Positions 21,889-33,058 of a DNA stretch of 64,000 nt are shown one piece after another. The position numbers and the translations under genes were made by a program. The stretch is from Glaciozyma antarctica PI12. Its lineage: Eukaryota; Basidiomycota; Microbotryomycetes; Kriegeriales; Camptobasidiaceae. The notes beneath the pieces were generated by a model. The model made no database searches and had not been told where the DNA came from. It was given only the letters and a program-made list of their open reading frames with translations. Positions within the stretch are counted from its first letter, which is position 1, and each line of letters begins with the position of its first letter. The DNA is taken from assembly GCA_002917775.1 (NCBI GenBank), contig KZ627153.1, positions 358,005 to 422,004 on the forward strand, read 5' to 3'.

Positions 21889-22267
21889 ACTGATGAGTGT
21901 GTGCTGGTGAGTGTTCTGGTGTGAGTTTGAGGTACGAAAGTCGGGGAGGTGCGTGGTAGGAGAAAGAGGCCGAGCGAGAAACTCGCGGCAAAGTACTCGC
22001 GGCGGGTTACGGGACGATGCCGGGGAATCCAAGCTAGTGAACCTCCTCCTGATCGATTGAGGAGGCTGTGTTCGCCTGCACGTTGCTGTGGCTGTTTCAA
22101 GGGAGGGGGAGAGGTGCTGAGGAGGTCCGCGGACGTCGCAGCTGCTCTCTGTCTTTCCGGTCTCCGACTACACGAGGTCGCCAGGGCTATTAGACTTTCT
22201 CAGAGGCCCAACGTTACCGCCGCCTTCGCACGCAGGAATGGTAAACCGTCCGTCTTAGTTGCGCTCG
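21889..22267. other. Intergenic: THI5 promoter and cyclophilin 3' flank
   Basis: About 380 nt upstream of THI5 (minus strand) and downstream of the cyclophilin gene. No ORF of note and no recognisable TPP-aptamer core. Any thiamine-response element must lie here or further upstream. Confidence 0.45.
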
Positions 22268-23645
22268 CTACCAACCCCTCAGTCCTCCTCTGTCCTCCGA
22301 CGAATCATCCTCTCGCGCCTTCATGACCCCTCGTCCCTTGTACTTGACTCCCCCCGTACTCGCCTGCGACTCGTACCTCCTCTTGAGCTCCTCCAACTCT
22401 CGCCCCCTCTCCATCTTCCTCCTCTGCTCGTCCTCCTTCCTCCTAACCTCCTCAAGCTCCTCGACCCTCTTCCTCGCCTCGAGCGCCTCAATCTCCGCTG
22501 CCGTCAACTCAGGCTCCTTCTCCTCCTCATCGCGCTTCCTATCCTTGTCCTTCTTCTCCTTCTTCTCCTTCTTCTCCTTCTTCGACCGGTGCTTCTTGTG
22601 GATTCGGTTCCCGTTCTCGTCGCGCTCGCGATGGGAGCGATGGCGCTTCGAGGAGCGCTTGCGCTCTTCGGGAGAGGCGGAGCGGGAGGAGGCGATGCTG
22701 TTGGAGCGGGAGGGGGTGGGAGAGGCGGAGCGAGCCTTTTTGGCGGGAGCTGCGAAGAAGGGAGTCAGTCGGCCGCTCGGAGAGTGTGGAGCGAGCGCAC
22801 CTTTGCGGAGTTCGAGTTCGCCGCAGTTAGAGATGGCGACGAGCTGGACGGGAAAGTCCTTCTCGTTGACAGGGAGCTTGCTGATTCCTTCGATAATGTC
22901 GTAACCTGTTGGAGGAGGTGGAGTTAGCTCGTGTGAAGCTGAGCTGAACGACTGGCGACTCACCCTTGACCACCTTTCCAAAAACTACGTGCTTGCCCTG
23001 GAGATGAGGGCATGGACGCAAAGAGACGAACCACTGCGATCCATTCGTGCTGCAACAGAGGGCATATCAGCTCCTGCTCCACATCCCAGCCCCAGCAGCG
23101 AAAGAGCCCGTACTTGCGTCCACGATTCGCCATCACCAACAGCCTGCACAGCAACCGCATCAGCACGTCCTCTACACTCCCCACACAGCAGACTCACCCC
23201 TCGGCATCAATGTCCCTCTTCAAGTCCTCGTCTTCGAACGTCCCCCCGGGGTAAATCGAGCACCCTCCCTTGCCGTTCCTCGACTCAAAGTCTCCGCCCT
23301 GGCACATGAACCCGGCGATAATCCTGTGGACGATAGAGCCCTTGTACCACAGCGGTACGCCGGCTGCGTTGACGCCTGCTGAGCCCGTACATAGAGCGCG
23401 GAAGCTGGGGTGAGAAGAGGACCGTTAGTTCGCCGTCCTCCCGCCTGCACCCCACAAAAGCAGCAGAGCGTTAACACGCACTTCTCTGCGGTCTTGGGGA
23501 CTACGTCGGCGAAGAGCTCGAAGACGACCCTGGAGGAGGAGGAGGAGGAGTCAGAGGAGACGCGACGTGGGGGCTGGAGAAGAGCTCACCTGCCTACAGC
23601 CTGGCCCTCAACGGTAAAGTCAAAGAAGACGCGCGGGTTCACCAT
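22268..23645 (-). CDS. Cyclophilin (peptidyl-prolyl isomerase) with RS/KE-rich tail
   Basis: Cis-trans prolyl isomerase of the PPIG/Cyp-RS type, probably nuclear and linked to splicing. Minus strand: ATG at 23643-23645, stop at 22268-22270, with about six introns. The catalytic domain is [29 protein letters not shown], the active Arg in [14 protein letters not shown], then NGSQWF and [12 protein letters not shown]: a full CypA-like domain of about 170 residues. The second half is a low-complexity arm with [18 protein letters not shown], a [12 protein letters not shown] run and a coiled E/R stretch ([17 protein letters not shown]). PPIG/SRCyp proteins bind RNA polymerase II CTD and SR proteins; that role here is inferred from the tail. 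Confidence 0.92.
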
Positions 23646-23764
23646 CGTACTGGGGTCGGTGATTGGTGATTGGGAGAAGGGAGAGGCCAAAACAAGACCA
23701 GCTTTTGCGGGAGCCGCTGCTCTTCCTCTTCTCCACTCCACTCTGCTTCTAGGACTTCTTTCAG

Positions 23765-26187
23765 ATGGGCGCAAACGGCTCTACGGATAGCGGAGCAGGA
23801 TACAGCGCAGGAGGGGGAGGTGGCGGTGGTACCAGAGCTCGTGCAGCTCCCGCAGGGCCAGAGGATCACTACGAGGGTGCGTCTTGCCCGAGCTCTCTCT
23901 CCAGGCCTAACTAACGCCGTGCGCAACGCAGTCCTGGGGATTGTCGGCCAAGCTACGGCGGACGAGATCAAGAAAGCGTGCGTCCTTCCCAAGCTCCCCT
24001 CGAGCTCCCCAGCTGATTTTATGTCCCTGCTGCGTTCTGCAGCTTCCGCAAGTCGGCGTTGCTGCACCACCCTGATAAGAACCCGAACGATATCGAGGGG
24101 TCCACGAAGCGGTTCGCGAGGATTCAGCAGGCGTACGAGGTGAGCTAGGCGTGACTCGACTGAGGACAGGGGTTGATTGTGTATGAGTGCAGGTGCTGAG
24201 CGACGAGCAAGAGCGGGCCTGGTACGATGATCACAGGGATGATATTTTAGGTGGAGAAGCCAACAACACGAGTGAGTTCAGATGGGAAAAGCGACGGAAG
24301 AAGAGGAGCTGACGAGGGTCGCAGCGACCGAAGAGGATACGAGCTACTTCAACTTTATGCGAGGTGGAGGGAAGCCCAACAAGCGGACGACAGCTACCAC
24401 TCGAGGTGTGACCACTCCTCAGCTCATGAAGTTCTTCACCACGAGCGCATGGGGTAATATGGACGACTCGATCTACGTGCGTCCTCCTTCTCCTCCCTCT
24501 CGCTCCCCACTAACCCCCGACCCTGAAACCCCAGGGATTCTACACGACCTACCGCACCCTCTTCATCCTCCTCGCCTCCGAAGAATCCGCTCTCGGTTCC
24601 CCCCTCGCCTACCCGACTTTCGGCACCTCTCAATCCATCTACGCCTCGACGCCTTCGCAGGCTAGCGACGTGCGGCATTTCTACAACGCCTGGATTGGGT
24701 TCAGTACCGAGAAGGGATTCTCCTGGATGGATGGGTACAGGATCGAGGAAGGGATGGACCGAAGGACGAAGAGGTTCGTGGAGAAGGAGAATCAGAGGTT
24801 GAGGAATGCTGGGAAGAGGGAGTACAACGAGTGCGTTCGGGTACGTTGATTTTTCCTCAATCCATACGGCGAGAAGAACGAGCTAACACACCTTTTGCAG
24901 AACCTCGTTCTCTTCATCCGCCGCCGCGACCCTCGCTACCAAATGTCCCTCTCCTCGCTCGACCCCGACGCTCACCGCGCCGCCGAATCCGCCCGCCTGA
25001 AAGCCGAGCTCCTCCTCGCCGCTCAAGAGCGCGCGAAAGAACGAGAGAAGGAAGCGGCGTCGTACGAAGCGCAGGAGTGGCAGAGGAGTGGAGCGGATGT
25101 GGTGGGTGAGTGGGGAGAGAGGAGTGGGAGTGATGAGGGGGAGGGGGAGGAGGAGGAACAGTGGTGTGTTGCTTGTGGGAAGGGGTTTAGGAGTGGTGGA
25201 GCTTGGGAGAATCATGAGCGGAGTCGGAAGCATGGGAAGAACGTGGAGAGGTGCGTCTTTCATCTCTCTCGTCCTCCTAATACCGGGAACTGACCAGGCT
25301 GGCGCAGACTCATCAAGGAGATGCAGCTCGACGACGAACAGCTTGGGCTCAACTCTCACGAACCCTTTCCCCCACCCACCGCCTCCTCCTCCCGCTCCGC
25401 CTCTCCAACCCCCTCCACCTCCTCCCGCCTCAGCGACCCGCCTTTATCAGAAGATTCCTTTGTCGCCGACGTCGCGCGCGGCGTAGCCTCTGTCCACATC
25501 GACGAGGAGGAGGAGGAATTCCCAGCGCGGAACCGGGGTGGAAAGCGTCGGCAGGCGAAGGCAGCGCCTGCTGCGGCGGAGGAGGAGGAAGAAGACCCGT
25601 TCGCGACGATTGGGATTGCGAAGAAGGGTCGGCGAGCGAAGGGGAAGGGCAAGGGGGGGGATTCGGGGATTGCGACGCCCGAGGTGGCGAAGGTGGTCGA
25701 GAGCGTAGACGAGGTGAAAAGAGCGGTGGAGGAGGAGGAGCAGGAGAAGATGCCTGCGGCGAAGAAGAGCCGGAGGGCGAAGGGGAAGGGCAAGTCTGCG
25801 CCTGCGTCGGGGGCTGCGACGCCTTTGGAAGTCGTCGAGGGGGTCGCTGTTGATGGGGATGGAGCGGAGGGGAAGAAGAAGGTGGTTATCGACGCTGGGG
25901 AGAGCGATGTGGAGGGGGAGATGAGCAAGAAGGATCGGAGGAAGGCGAAGGAGGCGGCGAGGAAGGGTGTGGGACCGGATGAGCTGGTGAGTCGTTTTCG
26001 TTCTTTCTCTTCGTCGTCGCGCTCGCTGATAGGATGCGTTTAGCGGTGTAATGTCTGCTCGTCGTCGTTCCCGTCGCGCTCCAAGCTGTTTACGCATATC
26101 AAGGAGACGGGACATGCGCTTGCGGAGGGACCTGCAGCGGGAGGGAAGGCAGTGGGCGGGATGGGAAAGAAGAAGGCCAAGCGATGA
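23765..26187 (+). CDS. JJJ1: J-domain zinc-finger protein Jjj1/DNAJC21
   Basis: Hsp70 co-chaperone for late 60S ribosome maturation (release of Arx1 with Rei1 in yeast). ATG at 23765 opens a Gly-rich leader, then the J domain DHYEVLGI...ADEIKKAFRKSAL with the HPD triplet in [11 protein letters not shown]. Next come the conserved middle ([49 protein letters not shown]), a first C2H2 finger [17 protein letters not shown], a long acidic/KG-rich linker with repeated RRAKGKGK boxes, and a second C2H2 finger [23 protein letters not shown] near the end. This J domain / ZnF / ZnF order is diagnostic. About eight short introns; stop TGA at 26185-26187. It lies divergently from the cyclophilin, with a roughly 120-bp shared promoter. 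Confidence 0.93.
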
Positions 26188-27134
26188 GCTTTATAGAGGC
26201 TCTGTAATAGAACTTGGAGCAGCAACACTTTGTCGAGGGGAGGTTGTTGGGCGTTGGCGGTGCCTGAAAGTCCTGACTGCGCGTGCGCCCCAAATTCCTG
26301 AGCTGCGTACCTGACGAGTACGACCGTTAGGTTGTCATACGAGACTGACAAAGGCCGAGCCTGAACGCTAGTGACTCCAACAAGTGCTCGAGGAGGAGAG
26401 CGACGACGCAAAATCGGTCTGAGCCTCTCGCTGCTCTGGATTTTTTTGTCTGCTCTGTGGTTGATCTACTTGCTCTTCCACTGTTGCAGAGGGCTCTTCA
26501 GGAGACCCGAGAAAGAAGAGAGAAAAGGAGGGATTCGACTGAGACCCCACTGAGATTCGCGACCGCGCTGAGCGTTGGCTCGACGTTCCTCTCTTCCCGC
26601 CTCCTTCAAGTCCAGCGTCCCCCCCCCCCCCCCTCGCCTCGACTACCAGCCTACTCTCCCTCTCACCCTCAGCAACACCCTCCACCGACCTCTTCCTTTT
26701 GACGCTTTCACTAGCTGTCTCCTCCCAAGACTCTTGTGACCGAGTCTCTTAGCTGGGCACACGCAGTCGAGTCAACCGGTCAGTCCTTCCTTCCCTCGCC
26801 CTCCCCCCAGTCCCACAGTCACTTGTACTGACTCTACCGCCATCCTACCGCCCTCCTCGCCACTCCCATCACCTCCCTTCCTTTCACTCGAAACGATCCA
26901 ATCAACGAAACTCCACCCCCCAACTAGCAGTCGCCTCTCTTCCTCAGCCCAACTCCCTCCTCCAGCGACAACCATGGCCTCCTCCCGCTGCTAAATCCTC
27001 CTCTACCACGACTCATCGACTCAGAATACCCCGACTCCCTTCCCTTTGACTCTCCGCCACCGACCTCCAAAACCCCCCTCTCACAACTTCTCGACGCATT
27101 TCTCCCTCTCTCGCAACTCCCTCGCCAACTCATC
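26188..27134. other. Intergenic/5' leader of MUB1, 947 nt, with C14 tract
   Basis: No family-like ORF. Contains a run of about 14 C near 26620-26634 and long C/T-rich stretches up to 27130, as expected for a promoter and a long 5' UTR. One short upstream reading frame opens at ATG 26973 and stops after 7 codons; it may be a uORF. Confidence 0.5.
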
Positions 27135-29377
27135 ATGCGCGAGTCCAACTTTAGTTTCGCCACTCAAAACCGTGGCTGTGTTTGCATTTCCTCATCGTTG
27201 TACGACCGTCGAGGTAAGCATTCTCCTTCCCGAGTCACGGCCGACCTAGGTGGCGTATGGAATGGCTGGGAGATGAGAGGGCGTTGGGGGTAGTCCCTAT
27301 CAGCAGGGTGCGCTGTGGTTGATAGATGGATGGACCAGCTAAAGGCGTTGCCCCTCGTCGGCGCCGTCGGTCGGTCGAGGTCGGCGTCAGCGGTGGCGTT
27401 GTGACCTCCGCGCAAGCGCCTCCCATCCCCTTCCTCGTCAACTCTCTCGACAACGATACAGGAAGCTGACTGGAGCCCATTCTCTCAACAGCCATCGACG
27501 CACCTTCCCCTTCACTCCCCCTTGTCAACTCTCTCACCCACCTCGCCTACCTAACCGCCACCTCCCCTCGTATCCGCGAGATCCTCTCCCTCGACGGCGG
27601 TCTCGAGCGACTCGTTCGAATCCTCAAGGGGTGCGCCGCCGGCCCACCCCCGTCTATAGACGAGAACCTCTCTCAACTCAAGGGCAAAGGCACTACCCTC
27701 GCCCCTGGCCCCCGCCGTTTCCCCTTCCGCCCCTTCTCCGACTACTCCACCACCTCCTCCTCCTCCAAAGCTAACGGGAACTCCACCTCGCCTACCCCTC
27801 CCTCCTCGACGAAAGCGAAACATCTCCTCTACACCTACACTCTCGCCTTCCAATGCATCGTCAACATCGGCGTCCGAGGCTCCGAGCTCATTCGCACGCG
27901 CGTCGTCGAAGCCGGCGCTCTCGACGTCGTCGTTCACGTTCTCGAACGCTACTTGGAGGAGGTCGACCGTCGGCGAGCAGCGGCCGAACTCGATTGGCGT
28001 GGAAGGGAGGCGTCGAGCGCGTCGAGGATGCTCGAGCAAGCGGCCGCCACGGCGCCCATCTCTCGTCCTCTCCTCAGCCGCCTTCGAGTCCCCTCCTCCA
28101 CTGCCGCCGCCCCGCAGGCCTCGGGATCACTCTCGGCGACCTCGTCGACGTCGTCCCTCGCCCCGCCTCCCCGCGTCAGCACGCCCGATACGGTCATCTC
28201 GATGGACGCGGACGACAACGCCTCGTCGTCGGGACAGGAAGCGGACGGGGACGGGGATGCGACGGAGGGCGACGAGACGGCGTCGCAGAACGAGGTCTCG
28301 GACGAGCGGCACGCACGGTCCGACCCTCACGTCTTGAACAAAAGCGGCTCGGGGGAGAACGACGACGAGGATGTCGTTGATCGCGACGGAGATGTCGTGA
28401 TGGACGTCGTCGACGCCGAAGCCGAAGAGCGCTCCCGCAGTGCGCAGACTCCTCGAGCGGCTCCGCGGTCGATGCCGCCGCGCTCGACGACGGTCCCGGC
28501 GCCTGCGAACGAGGGACTCCAGTTCCGCGACGAGGACGTTCTTCTCTCGCTCCAGCTCCTCGCCTACCTCTCCAAGTACCCGCACGTCCGCAGCGTTTTC
28601 CACTCTCCCTCCGACGAACCCTCTGCCGACGAACCTCAAGTCCACGACCACACCAACTGCGGCGAAGGCCTCTGCCAGGCGACCCTCCGACCTCCCACCG
28701 GCCCTCGTCGCGCCCCTCCCTCGACCTCGTCCCCCGTCGTCCCCCCTCTCTCCTCCCACACCCCTTCCTCCTCGTCCCCTATCCTCTCCTCGAACGTCTT
28801 CTCCCTCGTCGAAGCCTTCACGCACCGTCCTCCCGCCTCGGACCAATTCACTCCTCGCCACTCTTCCGAAGTCCAGTACTGGGCCGGCGTCATCATGCGC
28901 AACGCGTGTCGCAAGGACGAGCAACAAGGCGGGATCAGGCAGTGCGCCAACATGCAGTGTGGAGTCTGGGAGAACTACCCTCGGGAATTCGCCAAATGCC
29001 GCAGGTGCAGGAAGGCGAAGTACTGTTCCAAGAGCTGCCAGAGCAAGGCGTGGCAATTTGGCCATCGGTACTGGTGCGCGAAAGCGGCGCCGAGGGAGGG
29101 AACGGGGGAGGGAGAAGAGGGGAGGAGGAGGCATCATCATCATGAGGCTGCTGGAGCGAGGTTCGAGGAGGAGGAGGACGAGGCGAGGCCGGGGCCTACG
29201 GCGAGGCTGAGGGCGGTGGGGAGGCCGCATGGTGAGGGAAGGGGAGTGGGAGTGGCGGTAATGGGGATGAGGGTGGGTGGAGGGATGGATGAGAATGAGG
29301 TCGCGTTGGAGATGATGGGGGGACAAGGGGTGTTTGGGGAACTGGGGGGAGGGATCGACGAGGCGCGGTTGGCGTGA
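27135..29377 (+). CDS. MUB1: MYND zinc-finger protein MUB1/SamB
   Basis: Adaptor of the Ubr2 ubiquitin ligase in yeast (Rpn4 turnover); SamB in Aspergillus affects morphogenesis. Exon 1 (27135-27213) encodes MRESNFSFATQNRGCVC...LYDRR, the conserved N-terminus. A long intron of 278 nt follows (27214-27491), then a single exon 27492-29377. That exon shows NSLTHLAYLTATSPRIREIL, GGLERLVRILKG, FQCIVNIGVRGSELIR, an armadillo-like region, a long acidic disordered insert, and the C-terminal MYND finger with CGVWENYPREFAKCRRCRK and YCSKSCQSKAW...GHRYWC supplying the Cys/His ligands. The tail after the finger is Gly/Glu-rich and unconserved. Start choice is supported by the match from residue 1. Confidence 0.92.
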
Positions 29378-29874
29378 GCTCGCTGTTATCATTCTTACTC
29401 CTTTCCTTTGTGTCGTCCCCCCTACCCCCTCAGCCGTAGAGCTGTTGTTGCATCCAGCCTTCCTCCCGTCCTTACTTCCCCCTCCTCTTTACTCTCGTCG
29501 TTCTTTCCCTTTCGTCTGTTTAGTTTTTCCTTTTTCAGCACCTTGGTACGCATAACAATACACAGATCGTTCTCGAATTCAGGGAGCGTCGTCGTCGTCG
29601 TCGGAGAGCAGCAGAGTGACGAGGAGCGAGATGGAGAGGACGTAAAAACGGCTCGCGAGCTTCGTCTTCGCGACAGCGCCGCGGGCCTCGAGAGAAGGTT
29701 GATCTTTGCTCCTTCGTACACTGCTGTGTACGCTGCGAACACCACGGGGGCTCGTTGAAGAGGAGACGGTGGGCCCCTGCCTTCCGGAAACCCCGCGGCG
29801 AGAGCGGCCAAGTCTCTCACTGAGGGACCTCGCCTTCTCTCCTTCCTACCACGCGCTCCTCAGCAGGAGCTACG
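29378..29874. other. Intergenic, 497 nt, GPAT promoter
   Basis: Between two plus-strand genes. A C/T-rich block (29400-29540) may be the MUB1 3' UTR; 29800-29874 is the likely GPAT leader. No ORF, RNA gene or repeat recognised. Confidence 0.5.
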
Positions 29875-32279
29875 ATGGCTCTACCGCCTACGAAGCCGCT
29901 TGCTCCACGCCCAGCCTCCTGGTCGTACCTCGCCATCCTCTGGCTCTTCAGGTGCGTCCCTTCTCAGCAGCGCGCGCAGGTCCAGCTGATGACTGAGTTG
30001 GGGGGAAGATTCGTGCTGAGAGTCTTCTACTCGAACGTGGTCGTCGAGGGCGTGGAGAATATCGAGAAGGACGGCATGCCTTGGTGAGTCGTCGTGCGGG
30101 GAGTACGTACGCGGTGCTGATGCTCCGCGTGCAGTATCTTGTGCAGCAATCACACGAACAGCTTGACCGACGCACTGCTCCTTGTCACCACCGCACCTCG
30201 TACCGTGAGTCGCGCGGCGGACGTGTCGGAGGAGGAGCTGACCCGCTGGTCATACAGAAACGCCAGCTGTTGCGTTTGACGGCGAAGGACACGCAGTTTG
30301 GGCGGGGAACGTTCACGAGCTGGTTGATTGAGTCGGCAGGAACGCTTCCGATTCAGAGGCCGAAGGATCATGCTGGGAAGAGGGTGGACAACTCTCTCGT
30401 GTTTGCGAAGCTGATTGAGTCGCTCGAGGGAGGGGATATGGTCGTGAGTGTGCCTACGTTTCGCTAGAAGGACGACCCTGATTGATGTATTGGACGCAGT
30501 GCATGTTTCCAGAGGTCAGGCGTCTCGCGGACGGCTTCCAGAGCGAAGAAGCTGACGGAGTCTCCACCAGGGCCTCTCTCGCTACTACCCGACGCTCGCA
30601 CCACTCAAGCAAGGCGTAGCTCGTATCGTCAGCGACGTCCTCTCGCGGCAAAAGGACAACCCCAACTTCCAGCTCGCGATCCAAACCTGCTCCATCACCT
30701 GCAAGCTCGCTCCCACTCTCCACTTCGCAGCCCACTGACCTCCTCTCCAGACCTCCACCGCAACCTTTTCCGCTCCGACGTCCTCGTCACTTTCCACCCT
30801 CCCATCAAAGTCACCGCCACCTCACACCCCGGCCTCGTCGGCACTCCCACCTCCGCAGCGGACTACGACGCCGTCCGCCGCCTCACCTCCACTCTCGGTG
30901 AGCAGATCCGAATCGGCACACTCGACGCTCCTTCCTGGTCCTACATCCGCATCGCCCACACCGCTCGTCGTCTCTACGCACCGTTCGGCACGAAACTCGG
31001 ATTGGGCGATCATGTTCGGTTGACGCAGCGGTTCGTCGACGTTTTCGCGAAGAAGTTGACGGCGCAGAGGGTGTGGGAGGAGGGGACGGACCCGAAGACG
31101 GCGCTGAAGACGCCGATGAAGGCGAGGGAGGGAGCGGATTACTTTGGGAGCGTTGAGGAGGCGTATGGCGGAACGACGCTGAAGCCGACGTCGGCGGAGG
31201 AGCTCGAGAAACTGGCGACGGACTTGAAGGTGCGTGCTGATTTCTGCGTTGTGTTGAGGCGAGAACTGACGAGAGTTGGACGGTGCAGACGTATCAGGTG
31301 CGAAGCGTTTCTGCTGCGAGTTCGAGAGCGAGAACTGACTCCTCGGAAATCAGGACCTTCTCTACCTTCATGGCGTCAAGGACGACCGCGTACGGAATCC
31401 CAGGATGCTGCTCCGCCCGACTCTTCTCAAACGACTGCTCGTGCGAGTCGCTGGCGCCGCATTCCTCTTCGTCATTAGTTTGCCAGGTTTGTCGCTTCCT
31501 CACTCGAGCAAAGGCTTCGTCGCCTGACGCCTTTCGGTCTTTTGCAGGTCTCGTCCTATGGGCTCCCATCTTTTTCATTAGCAAGCGCCAATCCGAGAAG
31601 CAAAAGAAGACGGGACCGGTTTTCGAGTGCGTCTTTCGTCCTTCATCCTTCGCAGCCGGTGATCTAACACTCCTTCGCAGTACATACGACGAGGTACGCT
31701 TCTCTTCTCGACCTTTCAAACTGCTCCTCACCAACCCTCCACAGGTCGCCCAAACGAAGCTCGTCTTCGGCCTCCTCTCCGGCCTCGGCGTCTACGCCCT
31801 CTCCCTCCTCCTCACTCTCCCTCTCCTCCCTCTCCCTCTCCCCCTCTTCCCCCTCTTAATGTGGATAACCCTTCGCTGGCTCGAAGACCTAACCTCCTCT
31901 CTCCGCGCCGCTCTCGCGCTCCTCCGTCTTCTCCTCATGGGGAAACGCCAGCTGCTCCTTCTTCGGGAGATGCGGGAGGGACTGAGAGCGAGAGTGGAGG
32001 AGGTTGCGGTGAGGGATTGTGGGCTGCCGAGGGAGGGAGAGAGGTATTTGGCGGACAGGCCGAGGTGGAGAGGGTTGCATGCGGGGTTCTTTAGCTTGAG
32101 GAGGAGGAGGAAGAAGGGTGAGTGCCGTGTGCCGTTTTGGGCTGCGAGGAAAGGATGCTGATGTGCTGGAGCGGGTAGATTGGAACGAGGTGCTCAAGCT
32201 GGGCGACTTGTCGGAGTTTCCAGAGGACGATTTCGATGTGCCTGGGGGAGAGGGCGTGCCGCAGAGTGCTGTTTCGTGA
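29875..32279 (+). CDS. GPT2: Glycerol-3-phosphate O-acyltransferase, Gpt2/Sct1 family
   Basis: First step of glycerolipid synthesis at the ER. ATG 29875 (MALPPTKPLAPRPASW), stop TGA 32277-32279, about nine introns. Acyltransferase motif I is SNHTNSLTDALL (NHx4D). Motif II is in the RLTAKDTQFGRGTF region, motif III is MFPEGLSRYYP (FPEG), and YLHRNLFRSDV follows. The C-terminal half has membrane segments AAFLFVISLPGLVLWAP and a long Leu/Pro segment with YALSLLLTLPLLPLPLPLF, then a cytosolic tail ending PEDDFDVPGGEG. The intron at 30701-30750 has a GC donor. Splicing of exon 1 to ATTCGTGCTG uses an AAG acceptor close to 30009, which keeps the frame. In an oleaginous yeast this would feed triacylglycerol synthesis (inference). 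Confidence 0.92.
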
Positions 32280-33058
32280 TGGAGAAGAGGGAGTCGGATT
32301 TATTGGACGCATTGCAGCTTTTTTAAGGGGTTGATAGTGCGCAGAGAGCACGGGAAGAAGAGGGAGAAGAGCAAGATGGGCTCCTCGCAAGCGAGGCTGC
32401 GGGTTGGCAGAGCGGAGTGGTCGCCCACAGATCATCCGCATTCTTCCCAGTCACCCTTACCGCGCGCGCCATTCCTTTCGACCCTTCTCGTCCGCTTCAG
32501 AACCTGCGCAGGCGGAAGGAGCGATCTCACTTGAGCGGAATCCGGTCGAGATGAAGCAGTCGCACGCCGCAGAGAGAAGAAGATTGCGTTCGCATGTCCA
32601 GAAGTGCTTGGTTGCCTTGCGAGCTGGCAATCTGCTGGGGAGAGACCGAGGAAGGTGTCGTACGAAGTCGGGTGCGCGACGGCGGAATCTTGGGGCTACG
32701 GCGCGATGTCGTAAACAGCTGAGAAGCCAGATCGAGCAGGGCAAGGATCTGGAAAGTGTGCGGCAATTTATCCTGAGCAGGCGTTGCGACCCTGGCGAGA
32801 GATCCGAGGAGAGGGAGCAGTCAGTGTGGGGTAGGGAGAGCGGCACCTTGCGAACGCGGCAGGCGGCTCGAGCCCAGGTCTCACCACGCTCGAATCTGTA
32901 TCGTGAATCAGTAGAATCAAGCAGAGCTTCTCAAGCAGCGAGGGGTTGAGGAGGAAGAGTCAAAACAGCGAGGCGAAATCGATTCGGGCCCACCAGCGCA
33001 TCCTCGCCTTCCCCCATACAGCCGGTGAACTCGTTTCAGTCAGCAGCTCTCCTTCGCC
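32280..33058. other. Intergenic, 779 nt
   Basis: Downstream of GPAT and upstream of NADP-IDH. Several short frames with no resemblance to known proteins. The last 60 nt before 33059 are C/T-rich promoter-like sequence. No RNA gene or repeat recognised. Confidence 0.5.

Noticed and set aside
21889-22267. TPP riboswitch upstream of THI5
   Set aside because: Looked for the conserved aptamer core on the minus strand and in introns and saw none; absence by eye is not proof.
26617-26634. C14 homopolymer as a regulatory element
   Set aside because: Simple homopolymer in a C/T-rich leader, also seen as G12 at 16121; more likely slippage or sequencing noise than a specific site.
28127-29392. 421-codon minus-strand frame opposite MUB1
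   Set aside because: Antisense shadow of the MUB1 exon, low-complexity Arg/Val/Gly composition and no splice or domain support.
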